DNA of 48,606 nt, from assembly GCF_041821065.1 (NCBI RefSeq), contig NZ_JBGUAX010000016.1:1-48606 (forward strand), written 5' to 3'. Position 1 is the stretch's first letter. Each line of letters opens with the position of its first letter. Below the pieces are notes generated by a model, which saw nothing but the letters and a program-made list of their open reading frames with translations, did not search any database and had not been told where the DNA came from. The translations under genes were made by a program, and so were the position numbers. This document shows positions 39,510 through 48,606 of this stretch, in pieces. This DNA is from Egicoccus sp. AB-alg2 (GTDB lineage Bacteria > Actinomycetota > Nitriliruptoria > Nitriliruptorales > Nitriliruptoraceae).

Positions 39510-42383
39510 TCAAGCGACGTCGCGGCCGACGTCACGCCGCGGCGTCAGCGGCAACTCGGCTGGCGGGAGACGAAGGGCGCGGCGCGCCGCGAGCAGCCCA
39601 CGGACCGCCTGCTGGTAGACGTCGCGCGCGGCCTCGTCGGCGGGAACGGCTCCGAGCGGGAGCCGTGCGTCGTGGATGGCGTGCTGCTTGCGGTAGGTGT
39701 CGATCGCGGCGGCGGCCGTGTCCCAGACCTGTTGTCGGTCGGGGTCGGCGGGGCGGGGGCCAAGCGCCCGCGTCAGGTGCCCGCCCGAGGCGGCAACGAC
39801 CTCGGGTGTCGTCTTCGCCGGGGCGTCGTTGTCGGGCTGGTGGTCGAGCGCGAGGGTCTGTTGGTGGCTGCGGTGCAGGTCGGCGGTGAGCCGCTCGGCC
39901 GGGCTGCGGGGGTCGTGCTGGTGGACCTCGGGATGGGTGGGGTCGTCGATCGGGTCATGGTCGTGGTCGTGGCCGACGAGGTAGAGGCGGTTGTCGGTAC
40001 GGCCACGGGAGAGGGCGACGTAGCCCCATTCGCGGTAGATCTCGTCGCTGCCGAGCACGAAGGTCGCGTCGCAGCTGAGCCCTTGGGCCTTGTGGGCGGT
40101 GAGTGCGTAGCCGTGGGTGAGGTGGCCGGCGTCGAGGTAGTCGGCCGGCAGATCCACCAGGTCGTGCGTGTCGTCGCGGCGGACGGTGAGCTGACGGGTT
40201 CGGTGGTCGATGGCGGTGACGGTGGCGCGGGTGCCGTTGAGGACGCCCAGGTGGCGGTGGTTGCGCAGGCACAGCACCCGGTCGCCGACCTGGAACTGGT
40301 GACCGGCGGCGGTGAGCGGCCGGCCGGTGAGCTGCCCGTCGGCGGCCATCCGGGTGCGGGCACGGGCGTTGAGGTCGTCGATGTCGATGCGGCGGGCAGC
40401 GACCATGACCGCATCGCGACCGTGCTCGGCGCTGGCTTGCCACCAGTCCCCCACGAGCTGTTCACGCACCGTGTCGATGGTCTCGGCGACCACGAGCCGG
40501 CCGTGCTCGGCGTAGGCGTCGACGGCGGCGGGCAGGTCGCCGTCGCGGAGCTCGTCGAGCGCGGCGATCTCCCACTGGTGGTGCTGCCGGCGGTTGTCGG
40601 TCAGCTCGACGGCGGGCAGCCGGGCGGTGAGGCCAGCGAACGCGCCGCCGGCGTCGATCTCGGGCAGCTGGTGGTGGTCGCCGACCAGGACCAGCTTGGT
40701 GCCCGTCTGCTGGATGGCGTCTAGGAGCCGGGCGAGGGTGCGGGTGCCGACCATGCCGGCCTCGTCGACCACCAGTACCCCGCCGGGCGGGAGCGCTGCG
40801 CCCGGGCGGGCGAGCTCGGCGAGCAGCCGATCGATCGTCGAAGCCGGGATGCCCGAGCCGGTCTGCAGCTCGAGGGCGGCGCGGGCCGCGAGCGCGCAGC
40901 CGACCACGTCGATGCCGGCTTCGCGCCAGGCGTCGTAGGCGGCGCCGAGGGTGTAGGTCTTGCCCGTGCCCGCCCGGCCCACCAGCACCTCGACGCCCTG
41001 CCCGGAGCGGGTCAGCTGCTCGACGGCGCGGCGCTGCTCGCCGGTCAGCGTCGCCCGCTGCGCCAGGACCCTGTCGACGGTCTGCTCGTCGACGACGGCC
41101 CGGCCAGCGCCAGTGAGCCGGGTGGCGGTGTCGACCAACTGCTGTTCGAGGGCGAGCAGCTCGGGCGTGGTGTAGCGGGGCTCCCCGGCGCCGAGGTGGA
41201 CGAGCCGGCCGTCGGCAAGGCGGATGCCAGCGGCGTCCGCGAGCCGGGTCACGGGCGCGTTGGTGCCTGTGAGCCGGATCGTGCCGGGCTCGGCCGGATC
41301 GAGCAGCCGGTCGGCGAGCCGTTCGACCGCGATGACGTCCGCACCGTGGCGGAGCTGTTCGCACCAGCCCCGCAGCGCATCCCGGCGGGTGAACGTCGAG
41401 GCCTTGGCGGTCAGCCCGGCGGGGCCGAGCAGCCAGCCGACCTGCCGCACCCAATCCGGATCGCCGACCGTCTCGCGGGCCGCGCGGGGGTCGGTGACCG
41501 CGGCGACCTCCCGGCCGCGAAACCCCAGGGCGGCGGCCCGTTCCCGCCAGCCGGCCCGTAGGCGGTCGGCGTCGGCGTGGGACTTGGCGGCACGGGTCGC
41601 CAGCGTGGCGACCTGCGCCGCCCGGGCGGAGGTGTGCCCGTGGCGGTGGAGGGCGGCGAGGATGTCGGCACGGCGGCGGGAGAACGCCTCGATCAGCGGC
41701 CGCGGGATGCCCTCGAGGTCGGCGTAGCCGTTGGTGACCGGCCCGAAGGCCACGTCAAGGCGGCGGGTGAGCTCGGCGCGGAGCTGGGCCTGGTAGAGGT
41801 AGCCAGCGGTCTTGCCGTGCAGGTACAGATGCCGGGCATCGAGCGACCGCCACCGGCCGTCGTCGGTCGTGTGGGCGAGGTTGGCGACCAGGACGTGGGT
41901 GTGCAGCAGCGGGTCGTCCGCACGGGAGGTGCGGTGCCGGAACGCGGCGGCGACGAACCCGTCAGCCTGAACCTGTTCGTGGCCGCCCTTGCCCCGCCGG
42001 GCGTGGGCGGCATGCCGTTCGAGGTAGTCCAGCGCCGCGACCACGGCGGCATCGTGGGCCTGGCGCACCTGCCGGGAGACGTCCGGGTCGGCAAGCGCCC
42101 ACAGCAGCGATACCGACTTCGGCGCCCGGAAGGTGAGATCGAACCCGGGGACGGTGCGGGCATGTCCCACCAACGGCTGCCCGTCGACCGGCGACGCACC
42201 GGCCAGCACCGTCCGGAGCGTTTCGGCGGTGACCAGCCCGGACAACCCGAGTCGGGTCGAGGCGGTGCCGAGCCACCGGCCGGGGGCTTCGCCGACGCCG
42301 GTGTAGTAGGCCTCGACCGAGGTGGCGACCGTGGTCAGGTAGTACTCGGCGCCGCCGTGGGCGAGCTTGCCGATGTTCAGCAT
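39510..42383 (-). CDS. MobF/TrwC-type relaxase-helicase
   Basis: 957 residues from ATG 42383, where homology begins (MLNIGKLAHGGAEYYL), with GGGAGG upstream. Relaxase domain: paired tyrosines at 14-15 and 26-27, and the metal-binding histidines His150, His161 and His163 (LLHTHVLVANLAH), the same numbering as in TrwC. Helicase domain: Walker A GRAGTGKT (469-476), DEAG (540-543), LVGDHHQLPEIDAGGAF, then ALTAHKAQGLSCD and YVALSRGR. It nicks the transfer origin, stays bound to the 5' end and unwinds the strand for transfer by the coupling protein at 16875. The origin itself was not identified. Confidence 0.95.
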   Translation of the reverse strand: MLNIGKLAHGGAEYYLTTVATSVEAYYTGVGEAPGRWLGTASTRLGLSGLVTAETLRTVLAGASPVDGQPLVGHARTVPGFDLTFRAPKSVSLLWALADPDVSRQVRQAHDAAVVAALDYLERHAAHARRGKGGHEQVQADGFVAAAFRHRTSRADDPLLHTHVLVANLAHTTDDGRWRSLDARHLYLHGKTAGYLYQAQLRAELTRRLDVAFGPVTNGYADLEGIPRPLIEAFSRRRADILAALHRHGHTSARAAQVATLATRAAKSHADADRLRAGWRERAAALGFRGREVAAVTDPRAARETVGDPDWVRQVGWLLGPAGLTAKASTFTRRDALRGWCEQLRHGADVIAVERLADRLLDPAEPGTIRLTGTNAPVTRLADAAGIRLADGRLVHLGAGEPRYTTPELLALEQQLVDTATRLTGAGRAVVDEQTVDRVLAQRATLTGEQRRAVEQLTRSGQGVEVLVGRAGTGKTYTLGAAYDAWREAGIDVVGCALAARAALELQTGSGIPASTIDRLLAELARPGAALPPGGVLVVDEAGMVGTRTLARLLDAIQQTGTKLVLVGDHHQLPEIDAGGAFAGLTARLPAVELTDNRRQHHQWEIAALDELRDGDLPAAVDAYAEHGRLVVAETIDTVREQLVGDWWQASAEHGRDAVMVAARRIDIDDLNARARTRMAADGQLTGRPLTAAGHQFQVGDRVLCLRNHRHLGVLNGTRATVTAIDHRTRQLTVRRDDTHDLVDLPADYLDAGHLTHGYALTAHKAQGLSCDATFVLGSDEIYREWGYVALSRGRTDNRLYLVGHDHDHDPIDDPTHPEVHQHDPRSPAERLTADLHRSHQQTLALDHQPDNDAPAKTTPEVVAASGGHLTRALGPRPADPDRQQVWDTAAAAIDTYRKQHAIHDARLPLGAVPADEAARDVYQQAVRGLLAARRALRLPPAELPLTPRRDVGRDVA

Positions 42384-42597
42384 CCCCCGCCCCCTCCCCC
42401 GTCGCCGTCGCAGCGGTCGGCGGGCGGGTTGTCGGCGCGCTCCGCGGGCGGGTCGGTGGGGTCCGGGCGGGGTGGCTCGCACTGGGGTGCAAGTCTGTGT
42501 CGGGGCTTGTGAGGGTCGCGGGCGGGGCGGACAGGGACGGGAGGTCGGTTGGCGGGACCAGCGGGTCCGGTCTCGCAGCGAGGTCCGGGAGCGGCGC

Positions 42598-43143
42598 TCA
42601 TCGCAGCGACGTTTCGGGGCCGGGCAGCTCTCGGGTCAGCTGCCGGACGGGCGGACGGCCGGCTTGTCGGTCGACGGTGCGGTCGGCGTCGCGAGCGGCG
42701 CGGCGAGCGGCGACGAGCCGGTCGGCGACCTCGACCGTGCTGCTGCCCGTGGTCTCGGCGAGCAGGTCGATCAGCACGCCGGGGGTGAGCCGCCCGTCGC
42801 GGCGACGTTCGATCGCCTCGGCGAGAAGCCGGTCCAGGCTGGAGGTCGCGATCTGCCGGACCGGGCGGCCACCGTCGACGGTGTAGGTGCCGTCGAACCA
42901 GACCACCGCGGCCCGCTCGGGGTCGGGGCGGGCGGCGGTGTGGCCGAGCTGGCCGAGTAGCTCGGCGAGCCGGTCGATGTCGGCGCGGTACTCGGCAGCG
43001 GAGGAGGGTCCGAGGTCAACGTCCCGGTCGGCCGCGACGATCGCGCGGGCCTCGAGGTCGTCGATGGTGCGCTGCAGTGCGAACGTGACGGCCGGCAGCG
43101 CGTCGGGGTCGATGTCGAGACGGATCGGTGGTTCGGCGGGCAT
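42598..43143 (-). CDS. Hypothetical protein of the mobilisation module
   Basis: 181 residues, ATG 43143. MPAEPPIRLDIDPDALPAVT, AAVVWFDGTYTVDGGRP and RLTPGVLIDLLAETTGSSTV are readable, but no family is recognised. Size and position just upstream of the relaxase would suit an accessory or relaxosome protein; that is inference. The 214 bases between it and the relaxase hold no gene and could include the transfer origin. Confidence 0.6.
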   Translation of the reverse strand: MPAEPPIRLDIDPDALPAVTFALQRTIDDLEARAIVAADRDVDLGPSSAAEYRADIDRLAELLGQLGHTAARPDPERAAVVWFDGTYTVDGGRPVRQIATSSLDRLLAEAIERRRDGRLTPGVLIDLLAETTGSSTVEVADRLVAARRAARDADRTVDRQAGRPPVRQLTRELPGPETSLR

Positions 43144-43184
43144 GGTGTCTCCTTCCGGGTGGCGGCAGGCGGTGAAGGGCCGCG

Positions 43185-43931
43185 TCAGCGGCCGGGCGGT
43201 GGCAGACCGGGCTCGTCGCGACCGGGCGGCGGCGACGTGCGGTCGGTCGTGTGGGCGCGGGCGATCACGGCGGCGAGGCGGGCGAGCTCAGGCGGGTCGC
43301 CGTCGAGGACCACCAGCTGCTGGCCGCGGTGGGGGCGGCACCCGAACGCCGGCGGGTTCGATAGGCGGCCGCACAGGCAGCGGCCACCGCCTGCCCACGT
43401 CTCCCGCGTCTCGCCGCGGACCTCGAGGTGCTCCTGGGGACGGCAGTACGCGCAACGGCAGGGGCGGGCGATGCCTGGGCCGAGCCCGGCCGGGTTGGAA
43501 CACCCGATCGCCTGACGGCGGTCGAAGTCGGCCTGCCGCCGGGCCCGAGCTGCCGCGTTCGCCTCGGCGAGCGAGGCCAGCGCGCGCTCGCGGTCCGGGT
43601 CGAGGTAGCGATTGAGCTTGGCCGGGTCGACGCCGGTGCCGTGCCCCGAGTTGGCCGCTCCGAAGCACACCCGCTCGGGTGTCAGCACCTGCCCGTCGTG
43701 CGACGCCCCGGCGACCGCGCGGACGTCCACCACGTCCTTCGCTCGGGCGGCGGCGTTGGCGAGTCGCTCGGCGACCCGGCGTGCCCGGGCGTACGCGGTC
43801 CGCCAGCGGGCGCCGCCGGCGACCACGGAGGTGAGCTGGACCGTGTACTCGACCGCGTTGATGAACTCACGGGTCTCGTGCGGGCTCACGGTTCGCTCAC
43901 GGGCCGGGTCTCGGGTCGGGTCAGCGGCCAT
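43185..43931 (-). CDS. Cysteine-rich hypothetical protein
   Basis: 248 residues from ATG 43931, which overlaps the end of the preceding gene by 11 bases; the frame extends to 44219 but that would overlap it heavily. PCRCAYCRPQEH and GGRCLCGRLSNPPAFGCR give a cluster of six to seven cysteines consistent with a zinc-binding module. The N-terminal half is helical. Part of the minus-strand mobilisation operon; function unknown. Confidence 0.6.
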   Translation of the reverse strand: MAADPTRDPARERTVSPHETREFINAVEYTVQLTSVVAGGARWRTAYARARRVAERLANAAARAKDVVDVRAVAGASHDGQVLTPERVCFGAANSGHGTGVDPAKLNRYLDPDRERALASLAEANAAARARRQADFDRRQAIGCSNPAGLGPGIARPCRCAYCRPQEHLEVRGETRETWAGGGRCLCGRLSNPPAFGCRPHRGQQLVVLDGDPPELARLAAVIARAHTTDRTSPPPGRDEPGLPPPGR

Positions 43932-44772
43932 GCCCGACCCCCTCACCGAGCGCACGAGCCCGGGCGTCGCCCGCCCGCTCGTGAGTCGGCGTCCCGGGCC
44001 GGGCGAGGTCCGGCCGGCGGGCCAGCAGCCGCGTGAGCCGCTCTGTGAGGTCGTCCTCCGGCTCACGAGCGGTGCCGGGAACCGGCGGCAGCGGCCCCTC
44101 GAACGCCGGTGCTGCGACCGTGCGGCGGGGTCCGACGAGGTCGTCGGCCAGTACCTCCGACAGGCGGCGGTCCGGAGCTGCGAGGTGCCTCGTAACAGCC
44201 CACGCGAGCAGCTGTGCACGCACGACCGGAAGCGACCGACGACCCAGCCCGGCGACCGGGGTCGTCACCCGGTCGACCGCGACGGCGAGCTGGTGGTCGT
44301 CAAGCGCCCCCGACAGCGCCGCCCGCCAGCCCGCCGCGCAGGACTCGCGGGCACGCCACCGGGCAGCAGCACGGTCGCGGTCGGCCCGTTCACGTTCCCA
44401 GCGGGCGTAGCGGGCTTCGAGCTGTCGCCGCTCGGCGAGCAGCCCCTCGAGATCCCACCCCTGCCGGATCGCCGAGACCACCCACCCCGCCCGGCGGCGG
44501 ACCTCCCCATCCCCCAGCGTGTCGACCGCATCGAGCGCATCGACCACCCGCGCCTGACCGTGCTGCTCGATCAGCGCCCGCGCGGTCGGCTCCGCGACCC
44601 CGAGCGCCACCAGCCGCTGCTGCGGCGACGGTGACTTCGCTGGTGGTGGGAGTCCGGTCGGTCTCGCACTCGCCGGCTCCGCCCGCACCGACTCCGGCGG
44701 CCGCGGCGCCGGCGCGGGCGACCGCGCGGGACGCAGCGCGTATGAGGAAGAAGGTCGCGCAGCCTCGGACAT
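43921..44772 (-). CDS. Hypothetical protein with possible winged-helix replication-type domain
   Basis: 283 residues, ATG 44772. A Pro/Ala/Ser-rich N terminus leads to LVALGVAEPTARALIEQHGQ and RAGWVVSAIRQGWDLEGLLA, a pattern seen at the C terminus of some Rep and primase-like proteins where a helical domain marks the partner. The assignment is weak. It is the first gene of the minus-strand mobilisation module. Confidence 0.5.
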   Translation of the reverse strand: MSEAARPSSSYALRPARSPAPAPRPPESVRAEPASARPTGLPPPAKSPSPQQRLVALGVAEPTARALIEQHGQARVVDALDAVDTLGDGEVRRRAGWVVSAIRQGWDLEGLLAERRQLEARYARWERERADRDRAAARWRARESCAAGWRAALSGALDDHQLAVAVDRVTTPVAGLGRRSLPVVRAQLLAWAVTRHLAAPDRRLSEVLADDLVGPRRTVAAPAFEGPLPPVPGTAREPEDDLTERLTRLLARRPDLARPGTPTHERAGDARARALGEGVGHGR

Positions 44773-44922
44773 CGCACAGCTCCTCGTGGGCTTCGACGAG
44801 GACGCTGCGGACGGCGACTCACGAACGGCTCACACTGCATGTGGACCGGCAAGGCACCGGAGATGTCTCATCCGGCAGCAATGCTGGTCCGCGGCATCGA
44901 CATACACCGAGAGGGACGTCAC

Positions 44923-45837
44923 ATGGACTTGCTGCACTCGCTAGGTGCCTACGGCGATGACGGCGGCCTTCTTGCAGCTGCGATGGCTGCCTCGGGGTAC
45001 GGCGCGACTTCCGAGGCCGCACGCGTGCAGGTGCCGACCGGGTTCGATGACGTCGACCGGGTGACCGGCGGCGGGCTACCCGCGGGGGTCCACTTGTTGT
45101 CCGGTGAGATGGCGTGTGGGAAGACCGGGCTTGTTGCCAGACTCGCCGTGCACTGCGCAGACAGCGAGACGCCGGTGCTGTTCGTCTGCAAGATGGACGA
45201 CACCGTCGCGATCGCCCAGCGGATGGTCGCCGCCCACGCTCGCATCGACCGAAGCGAACTCCTCACGAGCACCGGGCAAAGCGCCGATCGGGTCCAAGCG
45301 GCGTATCGACGACTCAGCGACCAGCCGCTGGCCGTCGTGCCCGCTGAACGTCTCGAGTTGTGGTCGGTGGGCTGGGCGCTTCGCGAACTCGCCTCCAGGG
45401 TCGTAGACCAGCCTCGGCTCCTGGTAATCGATGATCTCGATGACCTGGCTGGCGGCGCCGGCCAGGGCGATCTAGGCCTTGTACCGAGATCGCTCGCGGA
45501 CATGGCACGGCGGCTCGGCATTGCCATCGTCGTCACCACGACCGCGACGCTGATCGGCGAACGACGCGACCGAAGACCCGAGCTCCGCGACGTCCATGGG
45601 TGGCCGCAGATCGCACCCCATCTACGCAGCGCCTGGTTGCTCTACCGAGCCGATCAGCACGATGCGGACTCGCCGGATCGGGGCATTGGGGAGGTGATCC
45701 TGGCATGGCAAGCGAACGGACCGACGGGGACTGTCAGGCTCGCGCACCTGCCGCATCTGGGCACCTGGGCCAATCTCCACCACAGGACTGGGTCTGGCCC
45801 CTACGGTGCTGCGTCGGTTCGTGAAGGAGGCGAGTGA
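44923..45837 (+). CDS. RecA/DnaB-fold ATPase
   Basis: 304 residues from ATG 44923 (GAGGGA upstream); an earlier ATG at 44839 is less likely. VPTGFDDVDRVTGGGLPAGV is the classic entry to a DnaB/RadA-type RecA fold, followed by Walker A GEMACGKTG (61-69) and Walker B RLLVIDDLDD (165-174). It lacks the N-terminal DnaB domain and a Lon domain, so it is a bare ATPase module. It is immediately followed by the OGG-fold gene, suggesting a two-gene operon acting on DNA; target unknown. Confidence 0.75.
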   Translation: MDLLHSLGAYGDDGGLLAAAMAASGYGATSEAARVQVPTGFDDVDRVTGGGLPAGVHLLSGEMACGKTGLVARLAVHCADSETPVLFVCKMDDTVAIAQRMVAAHARIDRSELLTSTGQSADRVQAAYRRLSDQPLAVVPAERLELWSVGWALRELASRVVDQPRLLVIDDLDDLAGGAGQGDLGLVPRSLADMARRLGIAIVVTTTATLIGERRDRRPELRDVHGWPQIAPHLRSAWLLYRADQHDADSPDRGIGEVILAWQANGPTGTVRLAHLPHLGTWANLHHRTGSGPYGAASVREGGE

Positions 45838-46818
45838 GTGGCTTCACTCGAGGGCATCAAGGACGACGACCTCCAGCGGTTGCCACGGGCGAGCGAGCAG
45901 CGCATCCCTCGCCGCGTGGATGGTTGGCGGGCACACCTCGCCGAAGCTGGTGCCAGCCCACCCGTCCATCGAGCGGTCGACCAGTACGCCGAACTCACGG
46001 ACCGATCGCGAAGGCGCGTGCGTGAGTTGCTCCTCGAGTACCAAGGTGCTCCACAGGCGCGGACCGCCATCGTCTTCCTGTGGGGCGGCGCCCGCGGCAA
46101 GAACCCCTCCCTTGCCGTGATCGGCAACCCGCGTGTACGCAGTGGGAGCGGCGCCCCATGGCTTCGGGCCGCAGATGACCACCGAGACGCCGCACACACA
46201 TTCCTCTGGAACCCGCGCATCGCGTCGGACGGCATCGAGCAAGACAGCCTCGTCGCACCCAGAGCCGCATTCGAAAAGCTGTGGTCACACCCCAACCTCT
46301 CGCAGGGGTTGCTGCCGGGCTGCGGAACCGCCTTCGGGACCAAACTCCTGTACTGGGCTGCACGGTGCGAGCTGGGGTTCGACGTCCCCCCCGAACACCC
46401 GATCCCGCTCATCTACGATCTCCGCGTCTTCGAAAGCCTCCGTGCGCTGGGCCTCGCCTACCCGTCCGATGAGGGTCACCCGACCGCATTCACGAACCCT
46501 CAGCGGAAGATGCCGTTCGCCACCTACGAGGCCTACTGCAGGATCGCCTACGAGTGGTCGAACCGATTGAACGAGCGAGTCGCCAACATCAACCACGAGG
46601 GACTGGACGCCTTCGTGCCCGACGACGTTGAAGTGATGCTGTTCGCCGTCAACGGCGTGGGCCTGCGAACCTCGCAGTGCACCGACGAGCCTGCCACCGA
46701 GGGCAGTGACGGAGGTGGACCGGAGATCGATGAGCCACAGGTCGATCCCTCATCTACAGGCGACTTGGACCTTGCAGCCGCAGCACGCGTGCTCAATGCG
46801 TTAGCAGCAGCAGCCTAA
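45838..46818 (+). CDS. OGG-fold (8-oxoguanine DNA glycosylase-like) protein
   Basis: 326 residues; GTG 45838 directly abuts the stop of the ATPase gene. AIVFLWGGARGKNP, then LWSHPNLSQGLLPGCGTAFG, TKLLYW and PLIYDLRVFESL match the bacterial OGG-fold family. Lys169 and Asp194 would be the catalytic pair corresponding to Lys and Asp of OGG1. Proteins of this fold are common beside transfer and defence genes. The acidic tail is low complexity. Assignment is from motif order only. Confidence 0.6.
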   Translation: MASLEGIKDDDLQRLPRASEQRIPRRVDGWRAHLAEAGASPPVHRAVDQYAELTDRSRRRVRELLLEYQGAPQARTAIVFLWGGARGKNPSLAVIGNPRVRSGSGAPWLRAADDHRDAAHTFLWNPRIASDGIEQDSLVAPRAAFEKLWSHPNLSQGLLPGCGTAFGTKLLYWAARCELGFDVPPEHPIPLIYDLRVFESLRALGLAYPSDEGHPTAFTNPQRKMPFATYEAYCRIAYEWSNRLNERVANINHEGLDAFVPDDVEVMLFAVNGVGLRTSQCTDEPATEGSDGGGPEIDEPQVDPSSTGDLDLAAAARVLNALAAAA

Positions 46819-47417
46819 GATCCGCCGCCATGCCTGTAGCGGGGCACCGGTGGAGCAGTTGTGTACGCCGCGAGCAGACTCGTGTCGCAGACCGCGCATA
46901 GCCTCGGGACTCGGTATGGCTCGAGGTGATGGAGTGCTCGGTGTCGTGAGGTGGATCGAACTCGAGCGTCTCTATCCCGGCGATGCGTGGCGCGTCTGGC
47001 TGCTGCATGAGCTGCTCCAGGTTGCCGCACGAGAGCCGAGGTCTATTACGGGCATCGCCGTAATCCGCCAGACGACGGTCGAGGAGTTCCCGTACGCGGC
47101 CCGGACTCGGCCACCGCAGCCAGCCTTTCTCGCCGTGGCAGAGATCTCCGATGGGGGCTGAGGTGAGGCCGGCGGTCCGTTGCTGACACAAGCAGAGGCG
47201 TGCGGGACGTTCGGCTGCGACACCGAGATCTCCTGCACGCACCTACTCGCTGTTGACAACGGGGTATTCGCTGCGGTGCCCCTCCCATGCGGGAGGCTCC
47301 GGTACGTGCGATAGCTGGCTCAAGGGACGCGGTTCGACGAGCTCGTGATCCATCGCCTCCCGCCACTATTCGGGCGATCTGAACCGCCCCGGGTTCATGC
47401 ACCGTCTCCCGGTCGAG
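46819..47417. other. Gene-poor junction between element and chromosome
   Basis: Open frames on both strands (for example 46850-47161 plus, 46793-47242 minus) lack any recognised domain and overlap each other. No tRNA, direct repeat or integrase was identified. This is the likely location of the right attachment site. Confidence 0.5.
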
Positions 47418-48605
<1,188 letters not shown>

Positions 48606-48606
48606 A

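Larger units (their letters stand above)
1..46818. mobile_element. Integrated conjugative element with cargo region (left end outside window)
   Basis: Seen: a full set of conjugation genes (peptidoglycan hydrolase, pilin-like, VirB8-, VirB6-, VirB4- and VirD4-like, MobF relaxase) surrounds restriction and cargo genes, and the only housekeeping-type gene is the carboxylase fragment at the right edge. Inference: one ICE or integrated plasmid. The right boundary is placed only roughly, somewhere in 46819-47417. No intact integrase and no pair of attachment sites could be identified, so the exact limits are open. Confidence 0.65.

Noticed and set aside
39672-42512. Long plus-strand open frames opposite the relaxase
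   Set aside because: They are antisense shadows of a well-supported minus-strand gene in GC-rich DNA.
46793-47242. 149-codon minus-strand frame at the right junction
   Set aside because: Overlaps the end of the OGG-fold gene, Arg/Ser-rich, no recognised domain.

Overview
The window is very GC-rich actinobacterial DNA (Actinomycetota; I cannot place it to genus). Nearly all of it reads as one integrated conjugative element with a large cargo region. Only the right edge, a truncated acyl-CoA carboxylase alpha subunit (47418 to the end), looks like ordinary chromosome. No complete integrase is present, and the left end of the element lies outside the window.

Layout. (1) 2-2626: a LysM / membrane / SARP-BTAD regulator whose start lies before the window. 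(2) 2726-9642: a restriction island. A LexA-like repressor is translationally coupled to a Vsr mismatch endonuclease on the plus strand. On the minus strand, two C5 cytosine methyltransferases, an McrB-like AAA+ protein and a PD-(D/E)XK nuclease form an overlapping four-gene operon, the layout of LlaJI-type systems. (3) 9657-18596: the transfer apparatus, with a peptidoglycan hydrolase on the minus strand, then an overlapping plus-strand operon of pilin-like, VirB8-like, VirB6/TrbL-like, PrgI/SCO6880-like, VirB4-like and VirD4/TraD-like genes. (4) about 18.8-38.1 kb: a cargo region of mostly single, mostly minus-strand genes (two PD-(D/E)XK nucleases, a HEPN-like protein, an OLD-family nuclease, a 5'-nucleotidase, a SnoaL-like protein, small membrane proteins, a DUF4236/J-domain protein with a beta-propeller partner). 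An IS110-family element and a broken tyrosine recombinase also lie here. (5) 38521-44772: the mobilisation module, centred on a MobF/TrwC relaxase-helicase. (6) 44923-46818: a RecA-fold ATPase and an OGG-fold protein.

Two things stand out. First, almost every gene boundary in the cargo region carries a divergent copy of a roughly 50-bp imperfect palindrome, always in the same orientation. One arm resembles TATGTGCGG, the other CCGCACAT, followed by a conserved TCACGG tail. Each minus-strand cargo gene ends just beside, or inside, a copy. This looks like an integron-type gene cassette array with recombination sites that do not match canonical attC. An IS110-family element appears to sit inside one of the sites. 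Second, next to the HEPN-like gene, the minus strand encodes a structured RNA with T-arm, acceptor-like hairpin and D-arm in circularly permuted order. This topology is like the tRNA-mimic module of bacterial Y RNAs (YrlA type), and it is followed by a 14-bp terminator-like hairpin.

As a working picture, the plus-strand T4SS operon and the TrwC relaxase move the element. The restriction island protects it or its host. The cassette-like region collects mostly single-gene cargo rich in predicted nucleases. Function assignments are from motifs only; nothing was searched or computed beyond reading the sequence.
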